Positions 1 through 9,010 of a DNA stretch of 64,000 bases are shown here, one piece after another. Every line of letters starts with the position of its first letter. Position 1 is the stretch's first letter. Where the stretch lies: positions 1 through 64,000 of the forward strand of contig DATCZA010000023.1 of NCBI GenBank assembly GCA_036526135.1. Reading direction: 5' to 3'. Source of the DNA: UBA2965 sp036526135. Lineage in GTDB: Bacteria; Pseudomonadota; Gammaproteobacteria; Pseudomonadales; Azotimanducaceae. The position numbers were made by a program, and so were the translations under genes. Below the pieces are notes generated by a model. That model searched no databases and was not told where the DNA came from. It saw only the letters and a list, made by a program, of their open reading frames with translations.

Positions 1-7
1 CCGTGTC

Positions 8-25
8 GTGGGGTTTCCACCCCAC
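8..25 (-). terminator. Possible terminator hairpin after the GST gene
   Basis: A 6-bp perfect inverted repeat (GTGGGG and CCCCAC, 6-nt loop) lies about 27 nt beyond the stop codon of the minus-strand glutathione transferase gene. There is no T-tract in the direction of transcription, so it may only be a stable hairpin. Confidence 0.25.
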
Positions 26-51
26 CGGCATCTCCAGGCGCTCGCTCCCCG

Positions 52-741
52 TTAGCCGCTCTGCGTGGAGGCGGGCGCGTTGCCGGTGGTCCGCCACACC
101 TCGGTGGTGGCCAGATCCTTGGCGACGATGGATTGCGCCGAGGGCCGCGCAATGACGCGCTGATAGTGCGCGTCGAAGCCGGGCCAGCGCTCGGCATCCA
201 GCGGGTCGCCCGCCAGGTCGAGCAGCCGCACGGGTGCGGCCAGCGCCATGTCGGCGATGCCGAACCGGCCGCCCACCATCCCGTCGCCCGTCTCCGGCGC
301 TGCCCGGTCCAGATAGTCGAACACCCCCGGGTAAGCCTCTTCCTTGAAAGCGTCGATCTCGCCCTGGTCTGCCGGCCTGCCGGTACGGAAAGGAATGATG
401 ATGTGCATCCAGAAAATCCGCGCGCACACCTGGTTCAGCGCCGTGTCGGCATACTCCTCGAGCCACAGCGCCCGCGCACGGTCGCGGTTGTTCGAGGGGT
501 AGAGCGCGGGCCCGGGATGGCACCGCTCCAGGTAGTCGCAGATCACGGACGAGTCGGCGATGAAGTTCCCATCGGGCTCCTCCAGCACCGGGATCCGGCC
601 CAGAGGGTTCATGGCTAGAAAGCGTTGGGACTTGTCCAGAGGGTCTAGCTCGCAATGCTCGAACTCGAGCCCTTTTTCCTTCATGAAGATCCACGTCTTG
701 CGCACGAACGGTGAGCTGGTGGCGCCGTGAAGTCTGTACAT
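52..741 (-). CDS. Glutathione S-transferase family protein
   Basis: A 229-aa cytosolic-type GST, expected to conjugate glutathione to electrophiles or catalyse a glutathione-dependent isomerisation. The thioredoxin-like domain covers about residues 1-80, with Ser9/Ser10 near the usual catalytic position, the cis-proline stretch PLGRIPVLEE (Pro51) and the gamma-glutamyl-binding DSS at 63-65. An all-alpha C-terminal domain follows. Length is normal. The ATG has a purine-rich GAGAGGA ribosome site 7 nt upstream. It is the last of three minus-strand genes (PPOX-fold protein, LLM oxidoreductase, GST) with a 37-nt gap before it, which suggests detoxification of products of the neighbouring oxidative genes. 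The substrate is unknown. Confidence 0.88.
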   Translation of the reverse strand: MYRLHGATSSPFVRKTWIFMKEKGLEFEHCELDPLDKSQRFLAMNPLGRIPVLEEPDGNFIADSSVICDYLERCHPGPALYPSNNRDRARALWLEEYADTALNQVCARIFWMHIIIPFRTGRPADQGEIDAFKEEAYPGVFDYLDRAAPETGDGMVGGRFGIADMALAAPVRLLDLAGDPLDAERWPGFDAHYQRVIARPSAQSIVAKDLATTEVWRTTGNAPASTQSG

Positions 742-778
742 TGAAACGTCCTCTCGGGTCGGTCGTGCTCTTCGGGCG

Positions 779-1687
779 TCAGCCGGTCAGCAGAGCCTTC
801 ACCTCGGCCAGACGCTCGATGGTGGCCAGGCTTTCGTCCTGCCGGGCGCTGAGGTTGCGCACGATGACGTCGGTGTATCCCTGATCGGCAAAGGACCTCA
901 GCTGATCGGCCACCTCGCCAGGAGAGCCGAACAGCAGGGCGTCCTCGCTCATGCCCCGATAGCCGGCCTCCACGTAAGGGGTGACGGTGGCGCGCGCGGC
1001 CTGGCTGGTCGCGCCGACGAATATGTCTCGGCGCAGGGCGACGGCGGCAGGCGATCTGCCGAACTCCGCGCAGGCCTGCCGGTAGACGTTTGCCGCGTCA
1101 GCGGTCTGGGCGGGGGTGAGGTTTGGCGAGGCCAGCCATCCTTCGCCAAGCTGGGCGGCGCGCCGTATGGCAGGCTGCACCAGAGCGCCGATCCAGACCT
1201 CTATGGGCTCCGGCGGCAGCGGGGCGATGCGGGCGCCGCAGAGGTGCCAGTAGCGCTCCTCGTCGACGCTCTCCCCACGCCATAGGGCGCGCATGACTTC
1301 GAGGCTCGCGCGAAACATGCCCACGCGTCGGGACATGTCCACCCCCATGGCCTTGCCCTGCCGGTCGTCGCCCAGCCCGCACTGCATGATGAAGCGCCCC
1401 GGCGCGATGCTCGCCAGGGTGGCGATCTGCTCTGCCAGCACGACGGGGTGCCACAGGGGCAGCAGGTAGAGCGCGCCGAACGGCATCTCGCTCCACTCGG
1501 CCAGCATGCGTCCCAGGATCGGCGTGTTCTGATAGTACGTGAACGGCGTGACGTGGTGGTCGCCGACGAACAGGGAGTCGAGCCCCGCGTCCCTGGCGGC
1601 ACGGGCGCGCTCGATCATGTTGCGCGCGCCCTCGCGGGGATCATCAACCTGGTAGCTGGAAGAGACCGATATGCCGATGCGCATCAT
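779..1687 (-). CDS. LLM-class flavin-dependent oxidoreductase
   Basis: A 302-aa luciferase-like TIM-barrel protein starting MMRIGISVSSSYQV. Family members use FMN or F420 for monooxygenation or hydride transfer. Family features are the early strand GISVS, a GLDSLFVGDHH stretch, AEQIATLASIAPGRF, and the C-terminal FGSPGEVADQLRSF segment that precedes the last helix. The frame runs open further upstream, but that part is nonsense sequence overlapping the previous gene. The tandem ATG at 1687/1684 follows a GGCGAGGG ribosome site and is the natural start. It lies 13 nt after a PPOX-fold FMN protein, a pairing common for F420- or FMN-dependent redox enzymes. Whether it uses F420 or FMN cannot be told here. 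Confidence 0.87.
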   Translation of the reverse strand: MMRIGISVSSSYQVDDPREGARNMIERARAARDAGLDSLFVGDHHVTPFTYYQNTPILGRMLAEWSEMPFGALYLLPLWHPVVLAEQIATLASIAPGRFIMQCGLGDDRQGKAMGVDMSRRVGMFRASLEVMRALWRGESVDEERYWHLCGARIAPLPPEPIEVWIGALVQPAIRRAAQLGEGWLASPNLTPAQTADAANVYRQACAEFGRSPAAVALRRDIFVGATSQAARATVTPYVEAGYRGMSEDALLFGSPGEVADQLRSFADQGYTDVIVRNLSARQDESLATIERLAEVKALLTG

Positions 1688-1700
1688 GCCGCCCTCGCCG

Positions 1701-2261
1701 TCAGGACTGGTTTTCCTTGGCAAACGCCGCGTACGCCGCCGCCGTGCCCATGGCCATCTTGTCGCCGTCGAAGGGAATGGACATCTCCGGGGTGAACTCC
1801 AGCACGACGCGTTCGGGAGTATCCAGGAAGCGCACGAACATCTCCGGGTCCAGCCCCTTGGTGAACTCGTTGCCCTCGTCTTTTGACGCTGCCATGCCCT
1901 GGGCCAAGAGGTTGTACATCCACATCTTGGTATCCTGGTCGTCGTGGATGACCGTGTGGCCTTTGTAGGTAACCGTCTTGCCGCCACCCATGGGGGTGCC
2001 CTTGCTCGAGATCACCACCGATGACCGGCCGTCTCTGGCGATGGCTTTGATGCGCACGCGCTCGCGGGTGGCCGTCATCCATATCTTGCCTTTCACGGGC
2101 ACGTAGGCCGTGATCACGCCGATGGGGTGACCCGCTTTGTTCGCCCAGCAGAAGACGCACTCGCCGGCGGTGTTGACCAGCTCCTGCTCGCGTTCCGGGT
2201 CCAGCCGATACTGCCGGACGTCGTCGTAGTTGGTTGCCTGGGTATCGGTTTCATCGGCCAT
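1701..2261 (-). CDS. Pyridoxamine 5'-phosphate oxidase-fold FMN protein
   Basis: A 186-aa split-barrel protein of the pyridoxamine 5'-phosphate oxidase/F420-binding superfamily. Visible features are the strand pattern GHPIGVITAYVPVKGKIWMTATRERVR (read as two short pieces joined by a turn), the basic FMN/F420-phosphate contact region around RERVRIKAIARDGR, and SSVVISSKGTP. The start ATG (MADETDTQ) follows AAAGGGAGCACCACG. The open frame upstream lacks family sequence. It is first in the minus-strand operon with the LLM oxidoreductase and GST, and divergent from the Rieske gene cluster. True PdxH function is unlikely because the protein lacks the usual PdxH context. A general flavin- or deazaflavin-dependent reductase is a safer reading. 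Confidence 0.75.
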   Translation of the reverse strand: MADETDTQATNYDDVRQYRLDPEREQELVNTAGECVFCWANKAGHPIGVITAYVPVKGKIWMTATRERVRIKAIARDGRSSVVISSKGTPMGGGKTVTYKGHTVIHDDQDTKMWMYNLLAQGMAASKDEGNEFTKGLDPEMFVRFLDTPERVVLEFTPEMSIPFDGDKMAMGTAAAYAAFAKENQS

Positions 2262-2307
2262 CGTGGTGCTCCCTTTCAACGTGCCTTCGCCCCGGTGTGT
2301 TCGACGC

Positions 2308-2336
2308 TTGATGCGTGGTTGGCCGGCAAGTATAAC
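2308..2336 (+). promoter_or_regulatory. Sigma70-type promoter for the Rieske/TonB operon
   Basis: TTGATG (2308-2313) and TATAAC (2331-2336) are separated by exactly 17 nt, a good match to the sigma70 consensus. Transcription would start near 2343, about 35 nt before the Rieske ATG, whose GGGGAGGA ribosome site is at 2366-2373. On the other strand TATACT (2334-2329) overlaps the same -10, so the divergent PPOX-fold/LLM/GST operon may share the region, although I see no good minus-strand -35. Confidence 0.6.
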
Positions 2337-2377
2337 GGTTTGCACATCGGCTCGATGGGCCGTATGGGGAGGACATC

Positions 2378-3736
2378 ATGAAGCCTGTGCGTAACAAGCC
2401 AAGTTACCGGGAGATCATTCAAGGCGATGCCACGCCTGTTGCGGACGTTCTCGCGCTCACGGCGAACCCGCAGCAGAGCACAGAAGACATTCCGTTCGAG
2501 CATTACATCTCAGACGAGTTCTTCGAACGCGAGATGCGCAAGATGTGGCCCAAAGTCTGGCAGATCGCCTGCCGCGAGGAGCACATCCCCGAGGTGGGCG
2601 ATTACTTCGTCTACGACATCGGCCGCTACTCGATCCTGGTGGTGCGCAGCGCGGAAGATCAGATCAAGGCGTACCACAACTCCTGCCTGCATCGCGGCAC
2701 CAAGCTCAAGCCCTCGGGCACTGCTGGATTCTCGGAGAAGCTTCAGTGCCCGTTTCACGGCTGGACCTATCAGCTCGACGGGACTCTCGAGGAGGTGCCC
2801 TGCGCCTGGGAATTTCCTCATCTGGATTACGAGGCCAACCGGTTGCCGGAGGTGCTGGCTGAGTCCTGGAACGGCTTCGTGTTCATCAACATGGACCAGG
2901 ACGCGCAGCCATTGCTTCAGTATCTCGAGGTGCTGCCCGAGCATTTCGCGAGCTGGCGCTTCGATGACTGGTACGTGGCGAGCCACGTCCGAAAGGAGCT
3001 TCACTGCAACTGGAAGGTCGCCATGGAAGGCTTCATGGAGGCCTACCACACGCCCGTGGTGCACCCCGAGATGTGCCAGGTGGTCGGCGACTGGAACATG
3101 CAGCACGACATATTCGGAGACCACGTCAGCCGCGATCTGTGTCCCATGGGCGTCTCGAGCCCGTCTCTCGACGAGCCGTTGAGCGAGTTCGAGCTGCTAA
3201 GGCGCGCGCGGCCGGGCAACCCGCTGACGTCGGAGACCGGATCAGCCGAGCTTCCGGACGGCAAGACGGCCCGGATGGTGATGGCCGAGGAGACCCGACG
3301 CAGTTTCAGGGATCAGTTCGGTATGGACCTCTCCGATCTGAGCGATGCGGAGGTGATCGATTCTCTGAAATACAACGTCTTTCCCAATCTGATGTTCTCC
3401 GGCGGTGCGGCCATCCACGGGCTCAGCATATTTCGCCCCCTCGGCTACGACACCAACAAGTGCACCATCGACCGCTTGACGTTTCTGCCCGTCCCGAAGG
3501 ACGGTCGGCGGCCGCCGCCGGCGGAGGTGATCACCATTGCCGAGGGCGAGTCATATGCCACGGCGGACACCCTGAACGAGTTCACCGCCCACGTCCTCGA
3601 CCAGGACACCAGCATCATGCGGCTGCAGCAGGAGGGCATGCACGCTTCGGCCAAGGGGGCGGAGACGCTCTCGACCTATCAGGAATCCCGCGTTCGCTGG
3701 CTCCACGAGACGCTGGAGAAGTATCTTTCCCGGTAG
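2378..3736 (+). CDS. Rieske non-heme iron aromatic ring-hydroxylating oxygenase, alpha subunit
   Basis: A 452-aa alpha subunit of the ring-hydroxylating dioxygenase family. The N-terminal Rieske [2Fe-2S] domain has the ligands Cys103-x-His105 and Cys124-x2-His127 (SCLHRG and CPFHGW). The catalytic domain carries the mononuclear iron site motif EAYHTPVVHPE with His224 and His229. The enzyme would insert oxygen into a ring or other activated carbon, with electrons from a reductase that is not encoded nearby. No beta subunit gene is adjacent, so it is probably a homotrimeric type. It is the first gene behind a strong promoter and is followed 32 nt later by a CoA-transferase and then a TonB receptor, suggesting catabolism of an imported hydrophobic compound. 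Confidence 0.93.
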   Translation: MKPVRNKPSYREIIQGDATPVADVLALTANPQQSTEDIPFEHYISDEFFEREMRKMWPKVWQIACREEHIPEVGDYFVYDIGRYSILVVRSAEDQIKAYHNSCLHRGTKLKPSGTAGFSEKLQCPFHGWTYQLDGTLEEVPCAWEFPHLDYEANRLPEVLAESWNGFVFINMDQDAQPLLQYLEVLPEHFASWRFDDWYVASHVRKELHCNWKVAMEGFMEAYHTPVVHPEMCQVVGDWNMQHDIFGDHVSRDLCPMGVSSPSLDEPLSEFELLRRARPGNPLTSETGSAELPDGKTARMVMAEETRRSFRDQFGMDLSDLSDAEVIDSLKYNVFPNLMFSGGAAIHGLSIFRPLGYDTNKCTIDRLTFLPVPKDGRRPPPAEVITIAEGESYATADTLNEFTAHVLDQDTSIMRLQQEGMHASAKGAETLSTYQESRVRWLHETLEKYLSR

Positions 3737-3768
3737 CGGCGCAGCCGCAGCAGCGCAAGGGGGCTAGT

Positions 3769-4995
3769 TTGGAGAAGTCGGAGTTCTTTGCGGACGCTCG
3801 CCGCGACCTGACCGGTCCCATCCACGGTATCCGCGTGCTCGAGATCACCACATCCTGGGCCGGGCCGATGGCCGGCTGCATGCTCGCCGATCTGGGTGCC
3901 GAGGTCATCAAGGTGGAGCACCCGGACGGCGAGATCGGCCGGGTTCTGGGCCCGCATCTGCCGGGAGGCGCTCACCTTTCTCTTCTTTACGAGACCGCCA
4001 ACCGCAACAAACGCAACCTGAGCGTTGACATGCGCAAGGAGGTTGGTCGCGACCTGCTCATCGACCTCGGCCGGACGTGCGATCTGGTGGTGGAGAACTT
4101 CAAGCCCGGAACCCTGCACGGTTGGGGCCTGGGTTACGAGCACTTCTGCGCGGCAAAGCCCGACATCGTCTACGTTTCCATCAGCGGGTTCGGTCAGTTC
4201 GGGCCACACCAGGCACGGGCCGCCTACGACCCGCTGGTGCAGGCGCAATCGGGGTGGATGTCCCTGAACGGAGAGATCGGCGGCGGCCCGGTCAAGGCGC
4301 CCACCTTCCTGGGCGATGACCTGGCCGGGATGCAGGCAGCGCTGGCCGCGCTGGCTGCGCTTCGACATCGGGACGCCACCGGTGAGGGCCAGCACGTGGA
4401 CGTTGCGCTGATGGACGCCATTCTCGGCGCCTCCAACATGTTCCCGTCCATGGCGCGGCTCGGCATCGAAGCGCCCCGCACGGCGAACCAGTTTCCCCAG
4501 GTAGCGCCCTTCAACGTCTACGCCTGCCGCGGCGGCTCGGTCTTTCTCGGCATGTCGCTGAACTCCCACTGGGAGATCTTTGCCAATGCCGTGGGGCGCC
4601 CGGAGCTGGTCGAGGATCCCCGTTACGCGACCACCGAGCTGCGCACGCAGAATCGGGAGAGCGTCGATGAGCTTGTTTCGCGGTGGTGCAGCGAGCAGGA
4701 CCAGATGCGCGTGGTGGAGCTGCTCGGCGGCGCGGGCCTGCCCGTGGCGCCGGTCAACGACTACCGCGCCGCGACGGACGATCCCAACATCGAAGCCCGC
4801 GACATGCTGACCGACATCGAGCTCTCGGATGGCAGCCGGGCTCCGTTGCTCGGGCCGGTGCCGAAGTTCTCCCGTACGCCAATCGGCGTGCGCTCGGGCG
4901 CGCCGACCATCGGGCAGGACAACGCCTCAATTCTCGATGAGCTCGGCATCGACGACGCGCGGCGCCGGGCGTTGCGGGAGGCCGGGGTGATATGA
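3769..4995 (+). CDS. CaiB/BaiF family (class III) CoA-transferase
   Basis: A 408-aa class III CoA-transferase, which moves CoA between acids through aspartyl-CoA chemistry. Family signatures are RVLEITTSWAGPMAG near the N-terminus, LADLGAEVIKVEHP, NRNKRNLSVDM, DLVVENFKPGTL, and the ALMDA motif with the predicted catalytic Asp216. The start is a TTG at 3769 preceded by an excellent AAGGGGG site. Upstream in-frame sequence overlaps the Rieske gene and is not family-like. The length is normal. It sits between the Rieske gene and the TonB receptor and probably activates an acid product of the oxygenase to its CoA thioester. The exact acid is unknown. Confidence 0.92.
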   Translation: MEKSEFFADARRDLTGPIHGIRVLEITTSWAGPMAGCMLADLGAEVIKVEHPDGEIGRVLGPHLPGGAHLSLLYETANRNKRNLSVDMRKEVGRDLLIDLGRTCDLVVENFKPGTLHGWGLGYEHFCAAKPDIVYVSISGFGQFGPHQARAAYDPLVQAQSGWMSLNGEIGGGPVKAPTFLGDDLAGMQAALAALAALRHRDATGEGQHVDVALMDAILGASNMFPSMARLGIEAPRTANQFPQVAPFNVYACRGGSVFLGMSLNSHWEIFANAVGRPELVEDPRYATTELRTQNRESVDELVSRWCSEQDQMRVVELLGGAGLPVAPVNDYRAATDDPNIEARDMLTDIELSDGSRAPLLGPVPKFSRTPIGVRSGAPTIGQDNASILDELGIDDARRRALREAGVI

Positions 4996-5036
4996 ACGGG
5001 GCCGTCGCTGCTGCGTGAGCCGAAGCGTCGGGGTGG

Positions 5037-5066
5037 TTGCCTGCAGGTCCGGAAGGCGCACATAAT
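5037..5066 (+). promoter_or_regulatory. Candidate internal promoter before the first TonB receptor
   Basis: TTGCCT (5037-5042), an 18-nt spacer and CATAAT (5061-5066) resemble a sigma70 promoter. A transcript would begin near 5073, which favours the receptor start at ATG 5102 (behind GGGGAGGG) over the upstream TTG at 5075. Confidence 0.4.
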
Positions 5067-5101
5067 CAAAAGAGTTGAATCCATCCCTGGGGAGGGTAGA
5101 T

Positions 5102-7609
5102 ATGAGAACGGCGAGATTCTCTGTGTGCATGGGTGCGCGCATGAACGAGGGCGATAGAGCTGGCGGGTCGACCGCACGTGGGGCCGGCGTCGCTTTCGGC
5201 CTGGTCCTGGCGCTGCTCGGTAGCCAGGCGTCTGCCAGCGCCATCGAGGAGATCGTGGTTTCCGCCCGGGCCGTGGAGCAGTCCGTTCGGGACGTGCCGG
5301 TGGCCATTACGGCGTTCAACGAGGAGGTCATGGACAACATGGCGCTGACCAGCTTCGACGACATCGCGGCATATACCCCATCGGTGGACATCCTTCGCAT
5401 ATCGAGTGGCAACGGAACGTCCGTCAGCATCCGGGGGATATCCTCCAGTGCCGGGAGCCTGGGCATCGAGCAGTCCGTTGCGATCGTCATCGACGGGGTC
5501 TACTACCCCCAGGGCCGCTCCATCAACGAAGGCCTCTTCGACACCAGCCAGGTGGCGATTCTCAAAGGGCCCCAGGCGCTGTATTTCGGCAAGAACGCCA
5601 CTGCCGGGGTGATCTCGGTGATGACCAACGATCCCGGCGACGAGCTGGAGATCCTGGGCAAGATCGGCTACGAGACGGAGCTCAAGACCACCCGCGCCGA
5701 GGGGGTCCTGTCTTTCCCCATCAACGACCGATGGGGTGTGCGTCTGGCGCTGCAGGGCACCGACATGTCCGACGGCTGGCTCGAGAACACGGCGCAGGAC
5801 GACGTTTACGTTACGTTCGAGGGCAGTCAGGATAATCCTGCGCCCAAAGACGCGGAGAACCCCGGGGAAGAGTCGTTCTACGGCCGCGTGACCCTCAAGG
5901 GCGAGCTCAGCGACGCGGTGACCCTGAGGCTCAAGGGGTCGTACTCGGATTTCGAGTACAACACCATGACCCTGGGGGAACAGTACGAGTGCTCTGCGCT
6001 CAATGGCGTTCCCCACATCACCCTGAATGGCGACCCTGACCCGGTCACCGGCTGGCAGCGGCCGACGCCGCTGGGCCTGGGAGAGTGCGAGGCGAATCGG
6101 GCGCGTGGGCTGAATCCCATACCGCCGGCAGTCGCGGCGACGTCCAAGGACCTCAGCCGCTTCGGCGGGGAGCTGGGCGAGGACTACGAGTCCTACAGCT
6201 TCACGGCTGATCTGGAGCTCGATCTGGAGAATGTGTTCATCAAGACGTTCCTCAACTATCACGACCAGACCGTGGGCTGGGTCATCGACGCGGACAACAA
6301 TGAGAAGACCAACATCTTCGCCAGCGAGAACAACCAGTTCCAGAACTTCTCCTTCGAGACCCGCGCGGCCACCCGGTTTGACGGCCCCGTCAACGCCGTG
6401 CTGGGCTTCTACTACCAGAGCACGGACCGGAAGTTCCGCCAGGAGGTGATCTTCGCCGGCGCGGAGGACTCCACGGCGGATCCGACCAATCGCTTCATCG
6501 CCTACGACAAGATCAGCGAGACCGACGGCGAGACGGTCTCCGGCTACGGGGAGCTGATCTGGGACGTTTCCGAGCAGTGGCAGGTCACGGCAGGCGCGCG
6601 CTACATCTGGGAGAACAAGGACTCGTTTTTCACCCAGCCCTACGTGAACTTCGCTTTCTCAGGGCTCTTCGTGGCGGGCACTTTGGAAGACGACAGCTCC
6701 TTTGACGACTTCATCCCTGAGGTGACCGTCCGTTATCAGCCCAACGACGACGTCACCGTTTACGCGGCCTACAAGCAGGGCTTCAAGTCCGGCGGCTTCG
6801 ACAACGGCGCCATCTACAGCACTCTGAACCCGGACCCGCTGGCCGACATTACCTTCGAGCCGGAGACGGTGGAGGGCTTCGAAGCCGGGATCAAGGCGGC
6901 CCTGTTCGACGGTACTGTTAACGTGGAGCTCGACGCCTACTACTACGAGTACGAAGAGCTGCAGCTGAACTTCTTCAACTCCAGCGTGTTCGCTTACCGT
7001 ACGCTGAACGCCGGCGCGGCGGAGACCACGGGCAGCGAGCTGCAGGTGAAATGGGCGCCGCCGGGCGTCGATGGCCTGACGCTCCTGGCCTCGGTGGCCT
7101 ACAACGATGCGAGCTACAAGGACTTCATCGCCCCGTGCAGCGGCGGGCAGTCCTTCAGCGGCGGCTGCAACATCGGCACCCCGCCCGTGCCCTTTGGTCC
7201 TCCGACGCTGATGGATCAGAACCTTAAAGGCGAGCCGCGCAACCTGGCGCCCGAGTGGGCGGGCATCGTGGGCTTCGACTTCACCCGGGGCATCGGCAGC
7301 GGGCTGCAGATCGGCCTCACCGGAAACATGCAGTGGAAGTCGGACTACTCCCTGAGCGAGTTCATCCCGTCGGCGCGTCAGGACGGCTTCGTCTGGATCG
7401 ACGCGGCGCTGCGCTTCGGCGCTGAGAGCGGCCGCTGGCAGCTGGCCTTCATCGGCAAGAACCTGACTGACGAGTACGTTCTGGTCAGCGCTCGCGATAC
7501 GGCACAGACCGGTGGCAACACGGGCACGGACTTCGCCTACCCCGCGGACCGGATCGGCACGGCGCTGCGGCCCAGAACGTTCGAGATGGAACTGAGCGTG
7601 CGCTTCTAG
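5102..7609 (+). CDS. TonB-dependent outer-membrane receptor
   Basis: An 835-aa outer-membrane beta-barrel receptor powered by TonB-ExbBD. A long signal region (about residues 1-47, hydrophobic core FGLVLALLGS, cleavage near ASA) is followed by the TonB-box-like IEEIVVSA. The plug domain shows VPVAITAFN, SIRGI and the KGPQALYFGKNATAGVISV signature. The barrel ends in the aromatic residue expected for assembly (SVRF). A GGGGAGGG site sits 5 nt before the ATG. Placed between a CoA-transferase and a second Rieske gene, it likely imports the compound that the operon oxidises. The receptor resembles those of sphingomonad-like and marine gammaproteobacterial catabolic loci, not siderophore receptors with linked siderophore genes. 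Confidence 0.93.
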   Translation: MRTARFSVCMGARMNEGDRAGGSTARGAGVAFGLVLALLGSQASASAIEEIVVSARAVEQSVRDVPVAITAFNEEVMDNMALTSFDDIAAYTPSVDILRISSGNGTSVSIRGISSSAGSLGIEQSVAIVIDGVYYPQGRSINEGLFDTSQVAILKGPQALYFGKNATAGVISVMTNDPGDELEILGKIGYETELKTTRAEGVLSFPINDRWGVRLALQGTDMSDGWLENTAQDDVYVTFEGSQDNPAPKDAENPGEESFYGRVTLKGELSDAVTLRLKGSYSDFEYNTMTLGEQYECSALNGVPHITLNGDPDPVTGWQRPTPLGLGECEANRARGLNPIPPAVAATSKDLSRFGGELGEDYESYSFTADLELDLENVFIKTFLNYHDQTVGWVIDADNNEKTNIFASENNQFQNFSFETRAATRFDGPVNAVLGFYYQSTDRKFRQEVIFAGAEDSTADPTNRFIAYDKISETDGETVSGYGELIWDVSEQWQVTAGARYIWENKDSFFTQPYVNFAFSGLFVAGTLEDDSSFDDFIPEVTVRYQPNDDVTVYAAYKQGFKSGGFDNGAIYSTLNPDPLADITFEPETVEGFEAGIKAALFDGTVNVELDAYYYEYEELQLNFFNSSVFAYRTLNAGAAETTGSELQVKWAPPGVDGLTLLASVAYNDASYKDFIAPCSGGQSFSGGCNIGTPPVPFGPPTLMDQNLKGEPRNLAPEWAGIVGFDFTRGIGSGLQIGLTGNMQWKSDYSLSEFIPSARQDGFVWIDAALRFGAESGRWQLAFIGKNLTDEYVLVSARDTAQTGGNTGTDFAYPADRIGTALRPRTFEMELSVRF

Positions 7610-7624
7610 CGCGGAGCGGAGCTA

Positions 7625-8956
7625 TTGGTTACCAACGCCCGCGACTGGCGATCGGAGCCTGCGCCCGCCTGGGCGCAGCCCGACGTGCCCGCGCATCACA
7701 TCGAAGGCAGCAGGTACACGGACCGCGGCTTTGCCGCTGCGGAGTGGGACGGGATGTGGAGCAGGGTCTGGCTGCTGCTTGGCCGGGCCCGGGAGATGCC
7801 GAACCCGGGCGACTACCAGGTGGAGGACGTCGGGCCCGAGTCCTTCATCATGGTGCGCCAGGACGACGGGTCCATCCGCGCGTTCTACAACGTCTGCCAG
7901 CACCGGGGCTCGCGGCTGATCTTCAATGCCGCCGGTTCCGTGGAGCGCATCTCCTGCCCTTACCACTCGTGGACCTACGGCCGTGACGGCGCGCTGCTGG
8001 TCGTGCAGGACCCTGAGGATTTCAGCTCCGGGAATCCCTGCGAGCGGCTGAGCCTGGTGGAGGTGCGCTGCGAGACCTTCGCCGGCTGGGTGTGGGTCAA
8101 CATGGACCCCGACTGCGTCTCGCTGCGCGAATACCTCGGTCCCGTGTGGGAAGACTGGCAGACGTGGCAACCCGAGGACTGGCGCCGGTCCCTGGCCATC
8201 TCCGCTTGGGTACCCTGCAACTGGAAGGTCATACAGGACAACTTCTGCGAGTCCTACCACCTGCTGACCGTGCACCCGCAGCTCACGGCGAACATCGAGG
8301 AAGGCGTGCCGTGGACGCGCTTCGACATGGCCAACGAAGGCCACAACCGCATGATCATGCAGGCGGGCATGCCGTCCCATCGCCAGGCCCAGGGGCCAAA
8401 GCTCGTGGAACCGCTGCTCTCCCAGATGGCCATGTGGGAGCTCGACCCCGACGACTTCGCCGGCCGGGAGCATGATACCCGGGCGGCGATCCAGCAGCAG
8501 ATGCGCGATCTCGGCGCTCCGCGGGGCTATGCTCACTACGACCGCCTGCGCGACGAGCAGCTCACCGATCCGCACCACTACAACATCTTCCCCAACTGCT
8601 CGGTGACCTTCGGTGCCGACTCTGTGCTGCTGCAGCGGATGCGGCCTCATCCCACCGATCCGCAGCAGTGCCGTTTCGATCACTGGACCTACGTGGCACC
8701 AGCCGCCATCGAGCACGGGGTGTTCCGCAACTCAGACGGCCGGGTCGAATTCACGGGCGACGCCGAGATAAAGGAAGTTGAGTACGGGAAGGAATCCATG
8801 GGTCCCATCGCCGATCAGGACATCGGCATTACCACCGGGCAACAGCTCGGGCTGCGCTCGCGCGGTTACCGGGGCGCCAATCTGGCAGACCAGGAGTCGC
8901 GCATCGCACGGTTCCATGGGGTGATCGACGAGTACATCGCCGGCGAGCGGCCTTGA
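7625..8956 (+). CDS. Second Rieske non-heme iron oxygenase, alpha subunit
   Basis: A 443-aa ring-hydroxylating oxygenase alpha subunit. Rieske ligands are Cys91-x-His93 and Cys111-x2-His114 (CQHRG, CPYHSW). The mononuclear iron motif DNFCESYHLLTVHPQL provides His212 and His217. A TTG start at 7625 follows GCGGAGCGGAGC. Later ATG codons would delete the conserved N-terminal segment ending GDYQVEDVG. It is clearly related to the first Rieske gene but not a recent duplicate, since the flanking motifs differ. No ferredoxin, reductase or beta subunit is nearby. The two enzymes could act on successive positions of one substrate. Confidence 0.93.
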   Translation: MVTNARDWRSEPAPAWAQPDVPAHHIEGSRYTDRGFAAAEWDGMWSRVWLLLGRAREMPNPGDYQVEDVGPESFIMVRQDDGSIRAFYNVCQHRGSRLIFNAAGSVERISCPYHSWTYGRDGALLVVQDPEDFSSGNPCERLSLVEVRCETFAGWVWVNMDPDCVSLREYLGPVWEDWQTWQPEDWRRSLAISAWVPCNWKVIQDNFCESYHLLTVHPQLTANIEEGVPWTRFDMANEGHNRMIMQAGMPSHRQAQGPKLVEPLLSQMAMWELDPDDFAGREHDTRAAIQQQMRDLGAPRGYAHYDRLRDEQLTDPHHYNIFPNCSVTFGADSVLLQRMRPHPTDPQQCRFDHWTYVAPAAIEHGVFRNSDGRVEFTGDAEIKEVEYGKESMGPIADQDIGITTGQQLGLRSRGYRGANLADQESRIARFHGVIDEYIAGERP

Positions 8957-9010
8957 GCGGCGATCGGGAAACGGCTGCCAATCCGGCTTCGGTGAGCGGA
9001 AGAGAGCGAC